A stretch of 44,165 nt of DNA from Phycisphaerae bacterium (GTDB lineage Bacteria > Planctomycetota > Phycisphaerae > Sedimentisphaerales > Anaerobacaceae). The stretch covers positions 1 through 44,165 of the forward strand of contig JAIPFM010000228.1 of NCBI GenBank assembly GCA_021736645.1, given 5' to 3'. This document shows positions 25,444-35,328 of the stretch, piece by piece. The translations under genes and the position numbers were made by a program. Each line of letters begins with the position of its first letter. Position 1 is the stretch's first letter. Under the pieces are notes generated by a model. The model was not told where the DNA came from. It saw nothing but the letters and a program-made list of their open reading frames with translations, and searched no databases.

Positions 25444-26772
25444 CTAAAGACTGTGTTTTTTGAGCTTGTCCCGGAAGGTGGACAGTTTCATGCCCAGGGT
25501 CCTGGCAGCCTCGCTTTTGTTGCCATTGGCCTGTTTCAACGCCTTGTACAGAAGCTCCTGTTCTGTGCGGTTGAGGGCCGTGTTAAACCGGCCGCTGCCT
25601 GTAAGATCTTCATGGATCGGTTCCAACTCCGGCGCCAGCAGATCCGGTGTTATGCGGCCATTACCGAGGAGAAAGGCCCTTTCAAGGGTATTCAGCAGTT
25701 CTCGTACATTTCCAGGCCACGTATGACAGAGAAGACACTGTATGGCATCCTTGTGGAGGCTGTAGGGTCGGCCGTGCGCGATGCGTGCCAACAGGTGATC
25801 CACCAGCGCCGGTAAGTCAACAAGATGAGTATGAAGCGGCGGCAGACTGATTCGAAGGACATTGAGACGATAGTATAAATCACTCCGAAAGGTGCCGTTT
25901 TGTGCCTCTGCGAGGAGCCGCTTCTTGGTGGCGGCAATGATCCTGACGTTGACATGAATCGGCACGGCCGCGCCCACGCGTTCAAAGATCTTTTCTTCAA
26001 TGACTCTCAGCAGTTTGATCTGATGTTCCAGAGGGATGTCATCCACGTCGTCCAGATAGATGGTCCCCCCTTGAGCCAAATCGAATTTTCCGTCTCTTTT
26101 CTGATCTGCGCCGGTAAAGGACCCCTTGGCGTGGCCAAACAGGGCGCTTTCTATGAGGTGATCCGGGAAGGTGGAACAGTTCACCTTGACAAAGGCTGCG
26201 GAACGTCGGTTTGACAGGTCATGAATGGTCTTGGCCACAAGATCCTTACCCGTGCCGGTCTGGCCGGTGAGCAGCACTGTGGCATCATTCCTGGCATAAA
26301 GCTCCACCAGTCGCCTGACCTCCTGCATGGCCGAGGAATGACCGATGAGTGTCTGTTCGAGTTTGGATAGATCAACCGTCGCCCTCTTCTTTTCAGCCTC
26401 AGGCGTTCTCTGCCTCTTCTCCTTGATTCTCTCCAAGAGCGTGACCACCTCGTCATTGGAAAAGGGTTTGGTGATGAAATTGTAGGCTCCGAGCTTCATG
26501 GCCTCTACGGCCAGGGGGATGCTGCCATAGGCCGTCATCATAATCACTTCCGGATGCAGACCCTTGCCGCGTTTGATGTGCTTCAAGAGTTCCATGCCAT
26601 CCATATTGGACATGCGAATATCTGTGACGACCACGTCAAACGAGACTCTGGCCAACAGATCAAGCGCCTCCCGGCCATCTGCAGCAGAGACTGTTTCAAA
26701 ACCGGTATTCGCCAGATCATCGGCCAGTGAAATGCGTTTGATCTCCTCATCATCAACAACCAGGACTTTCAT
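25444..26772 (-). CDS. NtrC-family sigma-54-dependent response regulator
   Basis: The 442-residue protein has a receiver domain (residues 1-120; acidic pocket VDDEE, phospho-acceptor Asp51 in VVVTDIRM, Lys in ITKPFSNDE). An AAA+ sigma-54 activator domain follows (~145-375) with Walker A GQTGTGKD, the sigma-54 contact loop as GSFTGA (usual form GAFTGA) and Walker B as GGTIYLDDVDD, where Asp replaces the usual Glu. A Fis-type helix-turn-helix lies at the C-terminus (NGNKSEAARTLGMKLSTFRDKLKKH). Its start overlaps the kinase stop... by ATGA (26769-26772), so the two form one operon. It is the best candidate to bind the three 31-bp elements and activate the giant-cytochrome/Hdr operon, the radical SAM gene and the decaheme cytochrome gene. 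Confidence 0.93.
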   Translation of the reverse strand: MKVLVVDDEEIKRISLADDLANTGFETVSAADGREALDLLARVSFDVVVTDIRMSNMDGMELLKHIKRGKGLHPEVIMMTAYGSIPLAVEAMKLGAYNFITKPFSNDEVVTLLERIKEKRQRTPEAEKKRATVDLSKLEQTLIGHSSAMQEVRRLVELYARNDATVLLTGQTGTGKDLVAKTIHDLSNRRSAAFVKVNCSTFPDHLIESALFGHAKGSFTGADQKRDGKFDLAQGGTIYLDDVDDIPLEHQIKLLRVIEEKIFERVGAAVPIHVNVRIIAATKKRLLAEAQNGTFRSDLYYRLNVLRISLPPLHTHLVDLPALVDHLLARIAHGRPYSLHKDAIQCLLCHTWPGNVRELLNTLERAFLLGNGRITPDLLAPELEPIHEDLTGSGRFNTALNRTEQELLYKALKQANGNKSEAARTLGMKLSTFRDKLKKHSL

Positions 26773-28100
26773 TGATGCTCCTCTATTTCCTGAAAATTAT
26801 GCCCCGCAGCATTGAGAATGAGGCGAAATGTGGATCCCTGATTCGGCACACTACGCACTTCAACCTGGCCATCCATTTCCGAAATCAGCATGCGACACAG
26901 GGCCAGCCCCAAGCCAGTGCCTCCGGCATCCTCTCGAGTCGTAAAGAACGGTTCAAATATTTTATCTATGTGGTTCTCAGGAATACCGCAACCGGTGTCG
27001 ACCACCTCAATGGCCACGCGCTCAAAGTGGCTGAAGGTATCCGCATCCAATACAAAGCTGCGCAAACGGAGTTCTCCTCCATTCGGCATGGCCACCATGG
27101 CATTGGTGCAAAGATTGAATATGACTTCCTGGAGTACGTGAGAGTCTCCCCACACGTGAGGCACCCTGCCCACCTCAGCGACCAACCGTATGTCCGGTGA
27201 AACACTCCGGTCCAGGAGCTGCACGACCGCCTCAATGGCCTCATTAACATCGGTATCCTGCAGTGTAAGCCCGTGCGGGCTGGCAAAGGCCTGAACACTC
27301 TTTGTGGTGGACTCAATTCTCTTCAGTGCCTCGCCCATGAGCTGGACGTACTGGGTTAGATGGGCATCCTCCTTGACACTGCGACCAATGGTCTGAAGAC
27401 AATTCTGGATACCGTCAAGGGGATTGGAAATCTGGTGCGCAATGCCTGCGACCAACTGACTGATGCCAAGCATTTTTTCTCGTTGCCGAATAATCCCCTG
27501 GACCCGACACAGATAACTGTGCACCGATGAGGTGAAATAGACTGTAATCCATAGTGTCGTTGTCAGCGCAATAAAGAACCCCAACAGAAAGATCCCATGG
27601 GGTCCATTGCCAAGCAGCGTTGCGTGATACGAGCCGGAATCCAGACTGAAAGCCGATCTCGGCGCCCACCCCAAATAACCCAGCAGCAGCACCACGCCTG
27701 CCAGACACGAAGCCAGCGAAGCCAGTAAGTAGGGTGTCCGTCCAATCAAGAGCAACGCACCAATGGCAATATGAAAGACAAAATAGAAAAAAAAAGGATT
27801 GTACGGCACGCCCGAGAAATACAGCAACAGGGATAGACTGATCTGATCCAGGATCATCTGGACCACAATATGCTTGTTCAGGTTCAGAAGACCACAGGTG
27901 TTGTACTGTTCATACAGCAAAAACAGGGCATTATACAACAATGTAATCCCTGCAACCACGTAGAGCGGGACCGGATGAGGCACCACATGCAGGAAGGAAG
28001 ACGTCAACCAGACGACCCCTATCACGCCAAAGCAGGCCATCCATCTGAGGTTAATGAGCCAGCGTACCCTGTTCGACAAGATGGACAGTGTTAAATCCAC
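26769..28100 (-). CDS. Membrane histidine kinase, partner of the NtrC-type regulator
   Basis: The 443-residue protein starts at GTG (28098-28100) with GGAGG at the right distance. Six or so hydrophobic segments fill residues ~15-190, with no large extracellular domain, so sensing is probably within the membrane. The dimerisation/phosphoacceptor box is GIAHQISNPLDGI with His222, where Q replaces the usual E after the His (AHEI in most kinases). The ATPase domain has the N-box EVIFNLCTNAMVAMPNGG, DTGCGIPENHIDKIFEPFFTT and GGTGLGLAL. It is coupled to the response regulator by ATGA. Possible inputs are quinone redox state or another membrane signal; the sequence does not say. Confidence 0.9.
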   Translation of the reverse strand: MDLTLSILSNRVRWLINLRWMACFGVIGVVWLTSSFLHVVPHPVPLYVVAGITLLYNALFLLYEQYNTCGLLNLNKHIVVQMILDQISLSLLLYFSGVPYNPFFFYFVFHIAIGALLLIGRTPYLLASLASCLAGVVLLLGYLGWAPRSAFSLDSGSYHATLLGNGPHGIFLLGFFIALTTTLWITVYFTSSVHSYLCRVQGIIRQREKMLGISQLVAGIAHQISNPLDGIQNCLQTIGRSVKEDAHLTQYVQLMGEALKRIESTTKSVQAFASPHGLTLQDTDVNEAIEAVVQLLDRSVSPDIRLVAEVGRVPHVWGDSHVLQEVIFNLCTNAMVAMPNGGELRLRSFVLDADTFSHFERVAIEVVDTGCGIPENHIDKIFEPFFTTREDAGGTGLGLALCRMLISEMDGQVEVRSVPNQGSTFRLILNAAGHNFQEIEEHQ

Positions 28101-28252
28101 TTAAGCACCTCCACATATCTGAAACTGATTTGATTTGCAGCCTAACATCTACCTGCAAAACAACTTAGATACTTTCCCTATATATAGTGCCCGAAGGCAT
28201 CTGTGGCAACGGAAATATTTGTTTCTTCATCCGGTCTGAGTCAATATCTGTG

Positions 28253-29290
28253 TCATTCAATCTGCCACTGGCCGCTGGTCTGTCTGTGGCCCACCAAACG
28301 TTCTCTGGCCACCTGATACGACTGGAACCGTTCGAATTTTTCCAGGCCGGACAGAGACCTGATGACGATTCGAGCCCCGACCTCATGCAGCGCGGCAATG
28401 GGATTCAGGCCCGCCACAATGACCATACCGGTACGTCCCTCTGCCACGGGAATGTCCAACAGGGGTTGATTCGGATTTCCAATGGCCAGGATGCCTGACA
28501 GGCCAAATTGATCCATCTTTCGTTTCAGCCGGATTACATCGTCAATGGCCGCAGAGGGAAACTCCCTGAAGCTGCCCCCCACCACCCCTCGGCCGCTGCG
28601 TGCACATTCGCGAACGCGCGTCATTCTGGCCTGGATGAACACCTCCATGGGGTCCATGGTGGTGCCTGTATAGTCAATCAGCTCCAGAAAGCGAACGGGG
28701 CGACCGTCCTTGATCTCGAGCAACGCGCCAAACCTGGAAACGAGAGGTATGCCATTGGACAAAAAGATGCCGTTGACCGTGACACTGCAGATCGTACCAA
28801 TCCCGACCTGCCCCGGCGGTACCAGCACGCCGGCCAGCGTCTCCCCTTCCCGAGCCACGGCCAGCCGCGTTCCCATGCCCAGTTTCCGCGTGTAGACAGG
28901 CCGCATGTCATCCAAGGCCCGCGTCAGGAAACTGTCACTCACTGTCGCCACATTGGCGATGATGTGGCCGCGCCCTTCTTCGATGTCGAAATCCATGCGG
29001 TAGCTCAGTGCATCGATTTTCGAAGCCACAAAACCCACTTTTTCATGAATGTCGGCATGTTCCAGTTCATCGATCCCCCGTGAAGTGATCGTTCTGCCCA
29101 GGCGGCGGCTCACAAAATGGGTCAACCCCTCCTGGTCCATTTCCAGTAGATGAAAGCGAACCGTCCTCGGTTGAATCTCTATGCCCTGGGCCAGCAGTTG
29201 CTTCTGAATATAGGATGCCCCAGCGGGTTTGCCATAGTTGTGCAGCGACTTGAGTATGGCCAGCCTGATTTTCTGACTCTTTTTAACCAT
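28253..29290 (-). CDS. nrpR: NrpR-like transcriptional repressor (winged helix + DUF128)
   Basis: The 345-residue protein has an N-terminal winged helix-turn-helix (KIRLAILKSLHNYGKPAGASYIQKQLLAQGIEIQPRTVRFHLLEMDQEGLTH). One NRD/DUF128 ligand-binding domain follows (~75-330; KVGFVASKIDALSYRMDFDIEEGRGHIIANVA, GIGTICSVTVNGIFLSNGIPLVSRFGALLEI, VGGSFREFPSAAIDDV, ILAIGNPNQPLLDIPVAEGRTGMVIVAGLNPIAALHE). NrpR of methanogens represses nitrogen-assimilation genes and is released by 2-oxoglutarate. Here the gene is divergent from gdhA across 285 bases, so control of glutamate dehydrogenase by 2-oxoglutarate is a natural inference. Confidence 0.87.
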   Translation of the reverse strand: MVKKSQKIRLAILKSLHNYGKPAGASYIQKQLLAQGIEIQPRTVRFHLLEMDQEGLTHFVSRRLGRTITSRGIDELEHADIHEKVGFVASKIDALSYRMDFDIEEGRGHIIANVATVSDSFLTRALDDMRPVYTRKLGMGTRLAVAREGETLAGVLVPPGQVGIGTICSVTVNGIFLSNGIPLVSRFGALLEIKDGRPVRFLELIDYTGTTMDPMEVFIQARMTRVRECARSGRGVVGGSFREFPSAAIDDVIRLKRKMDQFGLSGILAIGNPNQPLLDIPVAEGRTGMVIVAGLNPIAALHEVGARIVIRSLSGLEKFERFQSYQVARERLVGHRQTSGQWQIE

Positions 29291-29404
29291 AGAATCGACC
29301 CTTGATATAGGATTTGTTGCCGATTAACCATGCCGTTACTGGCCCCTGGTCATCCCAACCTGTCATTTTTATTGATAAGCAGACTACTCTTCGGATGCAT
29401 TTAT

Positions 29405-29420
29405 ACGGCATAATTGCCGT
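29405..29420. promoter_or_regulatory. 16-bp palindrome between nrpR-like gene and gdhA
   Basis: ACGGCA-TAAT-TGCCGT is a perfect 6-bp inverted repeat with a 4-base AT centre in the 285-base divergent intergenic region. It is a candidate operator for the adjacent NrpR-like protein. It does not match the GGAA-N6-TTCC operator described for archaeal NrpR. Confidence 0.5.
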
Positions 29421-29524
29421 TTCTTATTAAAGGACAATACGCGATTATCGCTTTACTATCAAGCTTTATGTGATAACGTAACGGATATGAATTACCGATT
29501 TGACTGTTAAATCATATAAAAACC

Positions 29525-30913
<1,389 letters not shown>

Positions 30914-30940
30914 AACGATTGAGTTTGTTTAGAATATCCG

Positions 30941-30977
30941 AGAAGGCGACATGCACACGCATGTCGCCTTCTTTTTT
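30941..30977 (+). terminator. Rho-independent terminator of gdhA
   Basis: GAAGGCGACATGC (30942-30954) and GCATGTCGCCTTC (30959-30971) form a perfect 13-bp stem with an ACAC loop, extended by an A-T pair and followed by six T residues. It starts 28 bases after the gdhA stop. Confidence 0.95.
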
Positions 30978-31095
30978 ATTTGGTGAAGGATTGGCGAACC
31001 GCGAACAACTAAAGCGCAGTGAACGCTTTTTTTGGACACGGATTTAACAACCAACTAACAACTGACATTTAACCACTAATTGACACTAATCTTCA

Positions 31096-32410
31096 CTAAT
31101 GGTTCTCGCTGCGATTGAATGGGGTATGTCTCGCACGGAGGCACGGAGATCACGGAGAAAAAGATTCAGGAAAACATAACGCGCGCCCGCTCACTGAGGT
31201 TGCTCAAGCCGAAGGTCCCAAGGGGACCCCAAGCCACCAAGACCAACAACCAGAAACCAACAACCAACAACTAACAACTAACAACTGCTTTATCACCACA
31301 GAGTGCACCGAGATCACGGAGAAAAGAAGGAAGAGAAGAAGGCAGGAAGATCAGAAGAAGCTGATGCAATCTGAATGGACCCACGAACCGACCTTGTCAC
31401 CCCGAAGTATTGAGGGGTCTATTAAAACAGCCCGCGAAGCGGCTCCACCACTTAAAACTGGAACGAAGCGACCAACAACCCTCGGCCCGTGAAAGCTTCT
31501 TTTACCGGGCAACAACGAACAACTCACAATTACTTCAACCACCTATGACACTAATCTTCACTAATTGAACGCCGCAGCATTTGAATGTCCGTCTCACACT
31601 TGACCCGCTTCGCAGCGGGACGGTCCTGTCGGACCTGCGTGTGTTTTGTCAGGGCCTGCTCAGCGAGTCGCAGATCCCCAGGGGGCAAGCTCGGCCACAG
31701 TCCCTTCGGTCCCCCACATCCTAGGCACTTCGCCTACGGCTCAGCTTCTTCGAACGTCCCTCAGGGATCCCGTGGGGAGCTTGGTTCTACTGCGAAGGGG
31801 TCGTCTGTAACGCGCCAACTGTCACACGGTCTTACTGTCCGACAGCGAAACGCCTCGTCTGCCCCTCTGTCGAGGTCAATTGTGCCACCGGTGGCACAAT
31901 CTCTTTATGGGTTTGGTGAAACTGCCCTGTCTCATAGACATTCCTCCTGGGAGAATTACCGTCCCACTGTTCGACAGTCAGACTGTCATACCGTCAAACC
32001 GTCCGACTGGTTTTGGGCTGTTGGTTGTTAGTTGGCTGATAGCTGAGAGCTGACGGCTGAACGCTTGAGTTTTCTCTCTTCCCACCTCAGCGAAGCGGTC
32101 GGCTCCTGTTGAATTCGGCAGGCGCCTGCCGAATTCGACTGTCAAGATTGAACCAACGCAATATTCAGCCTTTTCACTGAGTGTGGTTTGCCAATACCTC
32201 AAGAAAAAGCCCTGGAATTCTTCAAGCCGAAGATGCCCAAGGTATCCCCAGATCCCAAGGGGGCAAGCTTGGTCACAGAACCCTCCTTATCCTTGGATGA
32301 TTGTCCCCATGGGACCCCTGGGGGGCTTGAAATCCTAATCGAACAGGCCCTTTCCATTTGGGCGTTAATCGGATGGAAGGCTCTTGAAAGAAGCGTTCAG
32401 CTTTCAGCTC
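31096..32410. repeat. Repeat-rich non-coding DNA, left arm of an inverted repeat
   Basis: About 1.6 kb after the gdhA terminator holds no credible gene. The DNA consists of dispersed words such as CACGGAGGCACGGAGATCAC (also near 31305 in variant form) and runs of AACAACTAACAACTAACAAC. Two parts recur in inverted order and orientation near 41.0-41.8 kb: part A (31096-31460, containing GGGGTCTATTAAA and CAGCCCGCGAAGCGG) and part B (32212-32400, containing CCCATGGGACCCCTG and GTTAATCGGATGGAAG). Open frames here have no ribosome binding sites and low-complexity products. Confidence 0.7.
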
Positions 32411-32557
32411 ACTGTCCAACTATCTTACCGTCCTACTCTCACACAGCGCAGCGTCCCACTTTGTCCAGATCAGACGCCGGCATCAGGAGGCCCAGCGCCG
32501 CCAGAAAGAAAAACGTCACGACCGACAGGACCGATTCCAGGAGGGGCTGCCTCAGCT

Positions 32558-32806
32558 ATGACCTCTTTCCAGGACAACCTTCCAACACTGGCCAGTGCCA
32601 CTCGCCGAAAAAGGCCTCAGACCATCTCCGGTGAGGAACAGTTTGTAGTGTATATCAGGATCAGATGCCCCCAGTGTCAGAGCGATCGTGTTCCTGTGCA
32701 ACACTCCGATCCAGTGATCGGTTACCGGCGCGTCCGACATCATCGGTGTGAATCGTGCGGGCTTTCCTTCAAAAGTGTGGAGGTTATTCCGGAGGGGCAG
32801 GGCTGA
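32558..32806 (+). CDS. Small zinc-ribbon protein, phage regulator-like
   Basis: The 82-residue product starts at the ATG at 32558 with AGGAGGGG about 11 bases upstream; the reading frame is open further upstream but only through repeat DNA. The C-terminal 45 residues form a zinc ribbon with two CxxC pairs (IRCPQCQSDRVPV ... RVRHHRCESCGLSFKSVEV). The layout resembles NrdR zinc ribbons and small phage activators of the Ogr/Delta type (CPxC...C..C..F...E). No other domain is present. The N-terminal ~35 residues are polar. It lies at the inner edge of the left repeat arm, next to other phage-type remnants, so a phage or island transcription factor is the most likely role. Confidence 0.6.
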   Translation: MTSFQDNLPTLASATRRKRPQTISGEEQFVVYIRIRCPQCQSDRVPVQHSDPVIGYRRVRHHRCESCGLSFKSVEVIPEGQG

Positions 32807-33189
32807 CTGCACCTATTAAACACACTCAATCCTCAGAAAGTGGAACGCAGGGCTCAATCGTGACGCGATAGCGGCGTGGATTTGCCCGATGTTAGCGCGA
32901 CTTTACATAAGCAAATGACCGTGGTGAACGAGCGGGTCCATTAAGTCTATCCAGGCAAAATGGTTCCGAATATCGGATGGAGTTCTTGATTCTGATGGCG
33001 TGGCACTCTGAATCGAAATCGAGACGCCAGAAAGTCCCATCCCAAAAAAAGACTACGACAATTAAGAGAGGTGGGCACAAATGTCAGCCAGCTAAAATCT
33101 TGTGTCCTAAGTGATTACTGAGTTATATTACGCTGTGGAATTATTGTGGCACCTTCTTTCGGTGGGCTCGCTTGCAACTCGAGAACCGT
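32807..33189. other. Intergenic stretch without recognisable features
   Basis: I see no gene, hairpin or repeat that can be supported. A 45-codon plus-strand frame (starting near 32980) lacks a ribosome binding site and has no recognisable motif. Confidence 0.5.
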
Positions 33190-33765
33190 TCAGTACCCAA
33201 ACCAATGAAGAATCTTCTCCCACAACGAGGATTCCCCGCCTATTGCAGAGTCCGTAGCAATTCCCAATTTCCTTATCTCCTTCCACCTCTTCCTTCTGAT
33301 CTCATCACGTATCTTTCGTTCCTCTGCAGCTCGTCTTTCAGTCTTTTCTAGTTCGTGTTCTGCCCTTCGATCATCTCTCAACTGATGATACCACGTCAAG
33401 TAGTGTCCACTCTCCAAGTCATATAAATTCGACCATCTTTTTGTTTCTTCTTGCTCGTAAGCCGCCCTGTACTCACTATCGGTTGCATACCTGGGGAGAT
33501 CTGTTTTCCCCAGCCGCGCATCTTCTGCACCGTCCGTCTGAGACTGGTGGCGGCCCTTCACCTTCTTGCAGACAGAATCGTAATCTGCCCACAATCTTTT
33601 TCTATCATCCTTCGACAAATGCGAATATTTGAACAGGGACCCCATATCCCTAACCTGTTTCCAGAATTCCTTGTACTTTCCTCTCTCCTCAAGACCTTTG
33701 AGGTCTTTTATTCTCTGTTCTATAATCGCTGCGTCGAGAGTGCTATTCTTTTTGTCCTTTCGCAT
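33190..33765 (-). CDS. Charged, helical protein of unknown function
   Basis: The 191-residue protein is very rich in Lys, Arg, Glu and Asp. It has a long predicted coiled-coil segment near residues 128-165 (DDRRAEHELEKTERRAAEERKIRDEIRRKRWKE). Tryptophan/tyrosine-rich stretches occur in the middle (SNLYDLESGHYLTWYHQLR) and at the C-terminus (SLWEKILHWFGY). The N-terminal third has MGSLFKYSHLSKDDRKRLWADYDSVCKKVK. There is no signal peptide or membrane segment. I do not recognise a family. It lies 30 bases downstream of the 83-residue protein gene and is probably co-transcribed with it. The ribosome binding site (GAAGGGA) is moderate. Confidence 0.6.
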   Translation of the reverse strand: MRKDKKNSTLDAAIIEQRIKDLKGLEERGKYKEFWKQVRDMGSLFKYSHLSKDDRKRLWADYDSVCKKVKGRHQSQTDGAEDARLGKTDLPRYATDSEYRAAYEQEETKRWSNLYDLESGHYLTWYHQLRDDRRAEHELEKTERRAAEERKIRDEIRRKRWKEIRKLGIATDSAIGGESSLWEKILHWFGY

Positions 33766-33795
33766 GTTAGTGATCCCTTCGATACTGTTTGGCAG

Positions 33796-34047
33796 CTACG
33801 GGTCAACTGTCAAGGATAGTGTGTCGCCCCCTTCGACAGCGTAGTATCCCTGCTTGTCACCGTCAATGTAGACATCAAGGCCAACTGAGGACCGATCCGG
33901 GCACTCGAAGTAGGCCCATCCGTCGCTACCTGTATACTCCGATTGTCCCCCGAAACCAACAGGTCTGGGGTCCATCGCTCCTACCCGAACGGAGCTTCGG
34001 GGATGGCCGTCTGATCTAACGACACGAACTGAGAATGAAAAAGCCAT
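33796..34047 (-). CDS. Small beta-rich protein, possible Ig-like/carboxypeptidase-regulatory fold
   Basis: The 83-residue protein starts with MAFSFSVRVVRSDGHPRSSVRVGAMD and continues ...SEYTGSDGWAYFECPDRSSVGLDVYIDGDK...VEGGDTLSLTVDP. The alternation 'V.V.....G.P...V.V......G....T..DG.A.F........DVYVDG' is that of small carboxypeptidase-regulatory-like beta-sandwich domains. There is no signal peptide. The ribosome binding site GAAGGAAAAAGG lies just upstream. It is the first gene of a two-gene unit with the charged 191-residue protein. It is bordered on its upstream side by the degenerate group II intron, which may have separated it from its former neighbours. Confidence 0.6.
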   Translation of the reverse strand: MAFSFSVRVVRSDGHPRSSVRVGAMDPRPVGFGGQSEYTGSDGWAYFECPDRSSVGLDVYIDGDKQGYYAVEGGDTLSLTVDP

Positions 34048-34129
34048 TTCCTTTTTCCTTCTACTGCGAACGCGAGGGACAACAGGACATTAAAGGCGGC
34101 AGCTTTTAATGGTGCGAGTTGATCCCTAT

Positions 34130-34862
34130 GTGTACGCCCGGCATGGGCGCATACTTATGAGTTGCGGCAGGGACCACCGTGGGCCCTGCTCAGTTCTTTG
34201 TACGTGAATCCCATTTAAGTGTAATAGATTACTATGCTCATAGACACAAGTACTAGCCGACGGCAGGGGCGTTCCCGCGAGGGAGGGTCCGGAGGAAGCC
34301 TGAGTGCAAAGCTACGAGCTGACGAACAGAAACGGCATATCCCCCTGGGTTCCCTGTCGGGACAAGATCTTTGGCGAGTTTAAACGTCGGGTCAAACGTC
34401 TGACTGCTCGCAGTTGGCGTGTATCCATGTCACACCGAATCCAAAAGCTCAACGAGTTCTTAGGCGGCTGGATGGGATCGATACTTCGGGATCTCCGAGT
34501 ACTACAGTCCGTTTGAGAGGCTTGATTTTTGGATACGCCATCGGATTCGTTTGTGCTTCTGGAAGCAGGGGCGATACGCCCGGACCAAGGTCTGTGAACT
34601 GGTGAAACACGGAACCGGCTTGAAGGCAGCGCTTGGCACGGCCATCAGCAGTAATGGCCCGTGGCGTTTGTCACGTACACTGGCGACTCGAAGCCGACAT
34701 GACCAATCGATGGCTCGCTCAGTTGGGTATATACAATGTCAAAGAGCACTGGTGCAAGATTCACTACCTGGCCACGGCCCGGTAGCCTTCTAGGGAACCG
34801 CCTGGTGCGGATCCGCATGCCAAGTGGTGTGGGGGCCGGGGGATACCAGAAGATTCCTATCC
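34130..34862 (+). mobile_element. Degenerate group II intron with internal deletion
   Basis: The left end GTGTACGCCCGGCATGGGCG has the GUGYG-like start and first hairpin of bacterial group II introns. At ~34260-34330 follow domain I sequences of the type CGACGGCAGGGGCGTTCCCG and AGCCTGAGTGCAAAGC...TGACGAACAGAAA. Most of the intron-encoded protein is missing; a broken maturase C-terminus ends at 34785. A domain V-like hairpin (GAACCGCC, TGCGGATCCGCA, GTGGTGTGG) covers ~34794-34832, and a domain VI-like end reaches ~34862. With under 750 bases and a broken maturase it cannot move on its own. Boundaries are approximate. Confidence 0.72.
34366..34785 (+). pseudogene. ltrA: Remnant of group II intron reverse transcriptase/maturase (C-terminal X domain)
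   Basis: Three frames read together give the maturase end. First comes FKRRVKRLTARSWRVSMSHRIQKLNEFLGGWMG. After a frameshift near 34475 comes YFGISEYYSPFERLDFWIRHRIRLCFWKQGRYARTKVCELV...NGPWRLSRTLAT. After another near 34700 comes MTNRWLAQLGIYNVKEHWCKIHYLATAR, then a stop. The pattern RGW.GYF...F..LD.WIRRR.R...WKQWK, the GPWR segment and the C-terminal NRWL..LG are those of LtrA-type proteins. The whole reverse transcriptase palm is absent. At least two frameshifts show it is non-functional. Confidence 0.82.
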
Positions 34863-34889
34863 TGTTTCAAGGGAACTGCTATATGGCTC

Positions 34890-35171
34890 CTATAGGAGGG
34901 ACTTCAGGAACTCCACATCCGATTCCAATTCTGCCGCCGTCCCCTGACACTTATATGCATAGTCGGACATGGCATCTGTGCGTTTGTACGGGTCACTGCT
35001 GTAGCTTGAAGGGTGTTCCCCCGAATCGATTGCTGAAACCAATTCGTCTGCTTCTGCCAAAGTACGATTAGCATCTTCATTCAAGTCGGTAATTCGCCGA
35101 CGCAAATCGGCGAGTTCCTCCCTTATGCGATCCTTGGACCATGATTTTGCAGTGTTTCTGTTAATGCCCAT
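34890..35171 (-). CDS. 93-residue alpha-helical protein, tandem paralogue 2
   Basis: The product is MGINRNTAKSWSKDRIREEL...VEFLKSLL: a helical, charged N-terminal half (LADLRRRITDLNEDANRTLAEADELV), a central SGEH...SSDPYKRTDAMSD linker and a short C-terminal helix. It is 93 residues, exactly as long as the product of the gene at 35329-35610, and about half of the positions are identical. The ribosome binding site AAAGGAGA is strong. There is no signal peptide or known domain. The pair has diverged at the protein level while keeping length, which points to two functional proteins, perhaps partners in a hetero-oligomer. The family is unknown to me. Confidence 0.72.
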   Translation of the reverse strand: MGINRNTAKSWSKDRIREELADLRRRITDLNEDANRTLAEADELVSAIDSGEHPSSYSSDPYKRTDAMSDYAYKCQGTAAELESDVEFLKSLL

Positions 35172-35328
35172 TGAAATCTCCTTTCGGATGAGGCCGCCGA
35201 CTCAATAGGTGGCCACTTGGACTACGTCATCGATTCTTCTTCGGTATAACGCCGCGGATCTGGGGCGGCGAGGTACGAGCCGTCCCTAGCATCCGCATGT
35301 GTCCATGTCTTATTCGTTATACTTGTGC

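Noticed and set aside
29405..29420. Sigma-54 promoter for gdhA from CGGCATAATTGCCG
   Set aside because: The GG and GC pairs are 8 rather than 12 bases apart. The segment is better explained as a palindromic operator.
29500..29520. TTGACT and TATAAA as a sigma-70 promoter for gdhA
   Set aside because: The two boxes are only 9 bases apart instead of about 17, so they cannot serve as -35 and -10 together. The real promoter is not identified.
31096..31520. Possible CRISPR array, because of repeated AACAACTAACAACT-type words
   Set aside because: The words are short, irregular and not separated by spacers of constant length. There are no cas genes. They are low-complexity dispersed repeats.
32980..33117. 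A 45-codon plus-strand gene
   Set aside because: No ribosome binding site and a basic, motif-free product.
34551..34793. An 80-codon plus-strand frame as an independent small gene
   Set aside because: Its sequence is part of the group II intron maturase C-terminus read across frameshifts, ending out of frame with the true maturase stop at 34785.
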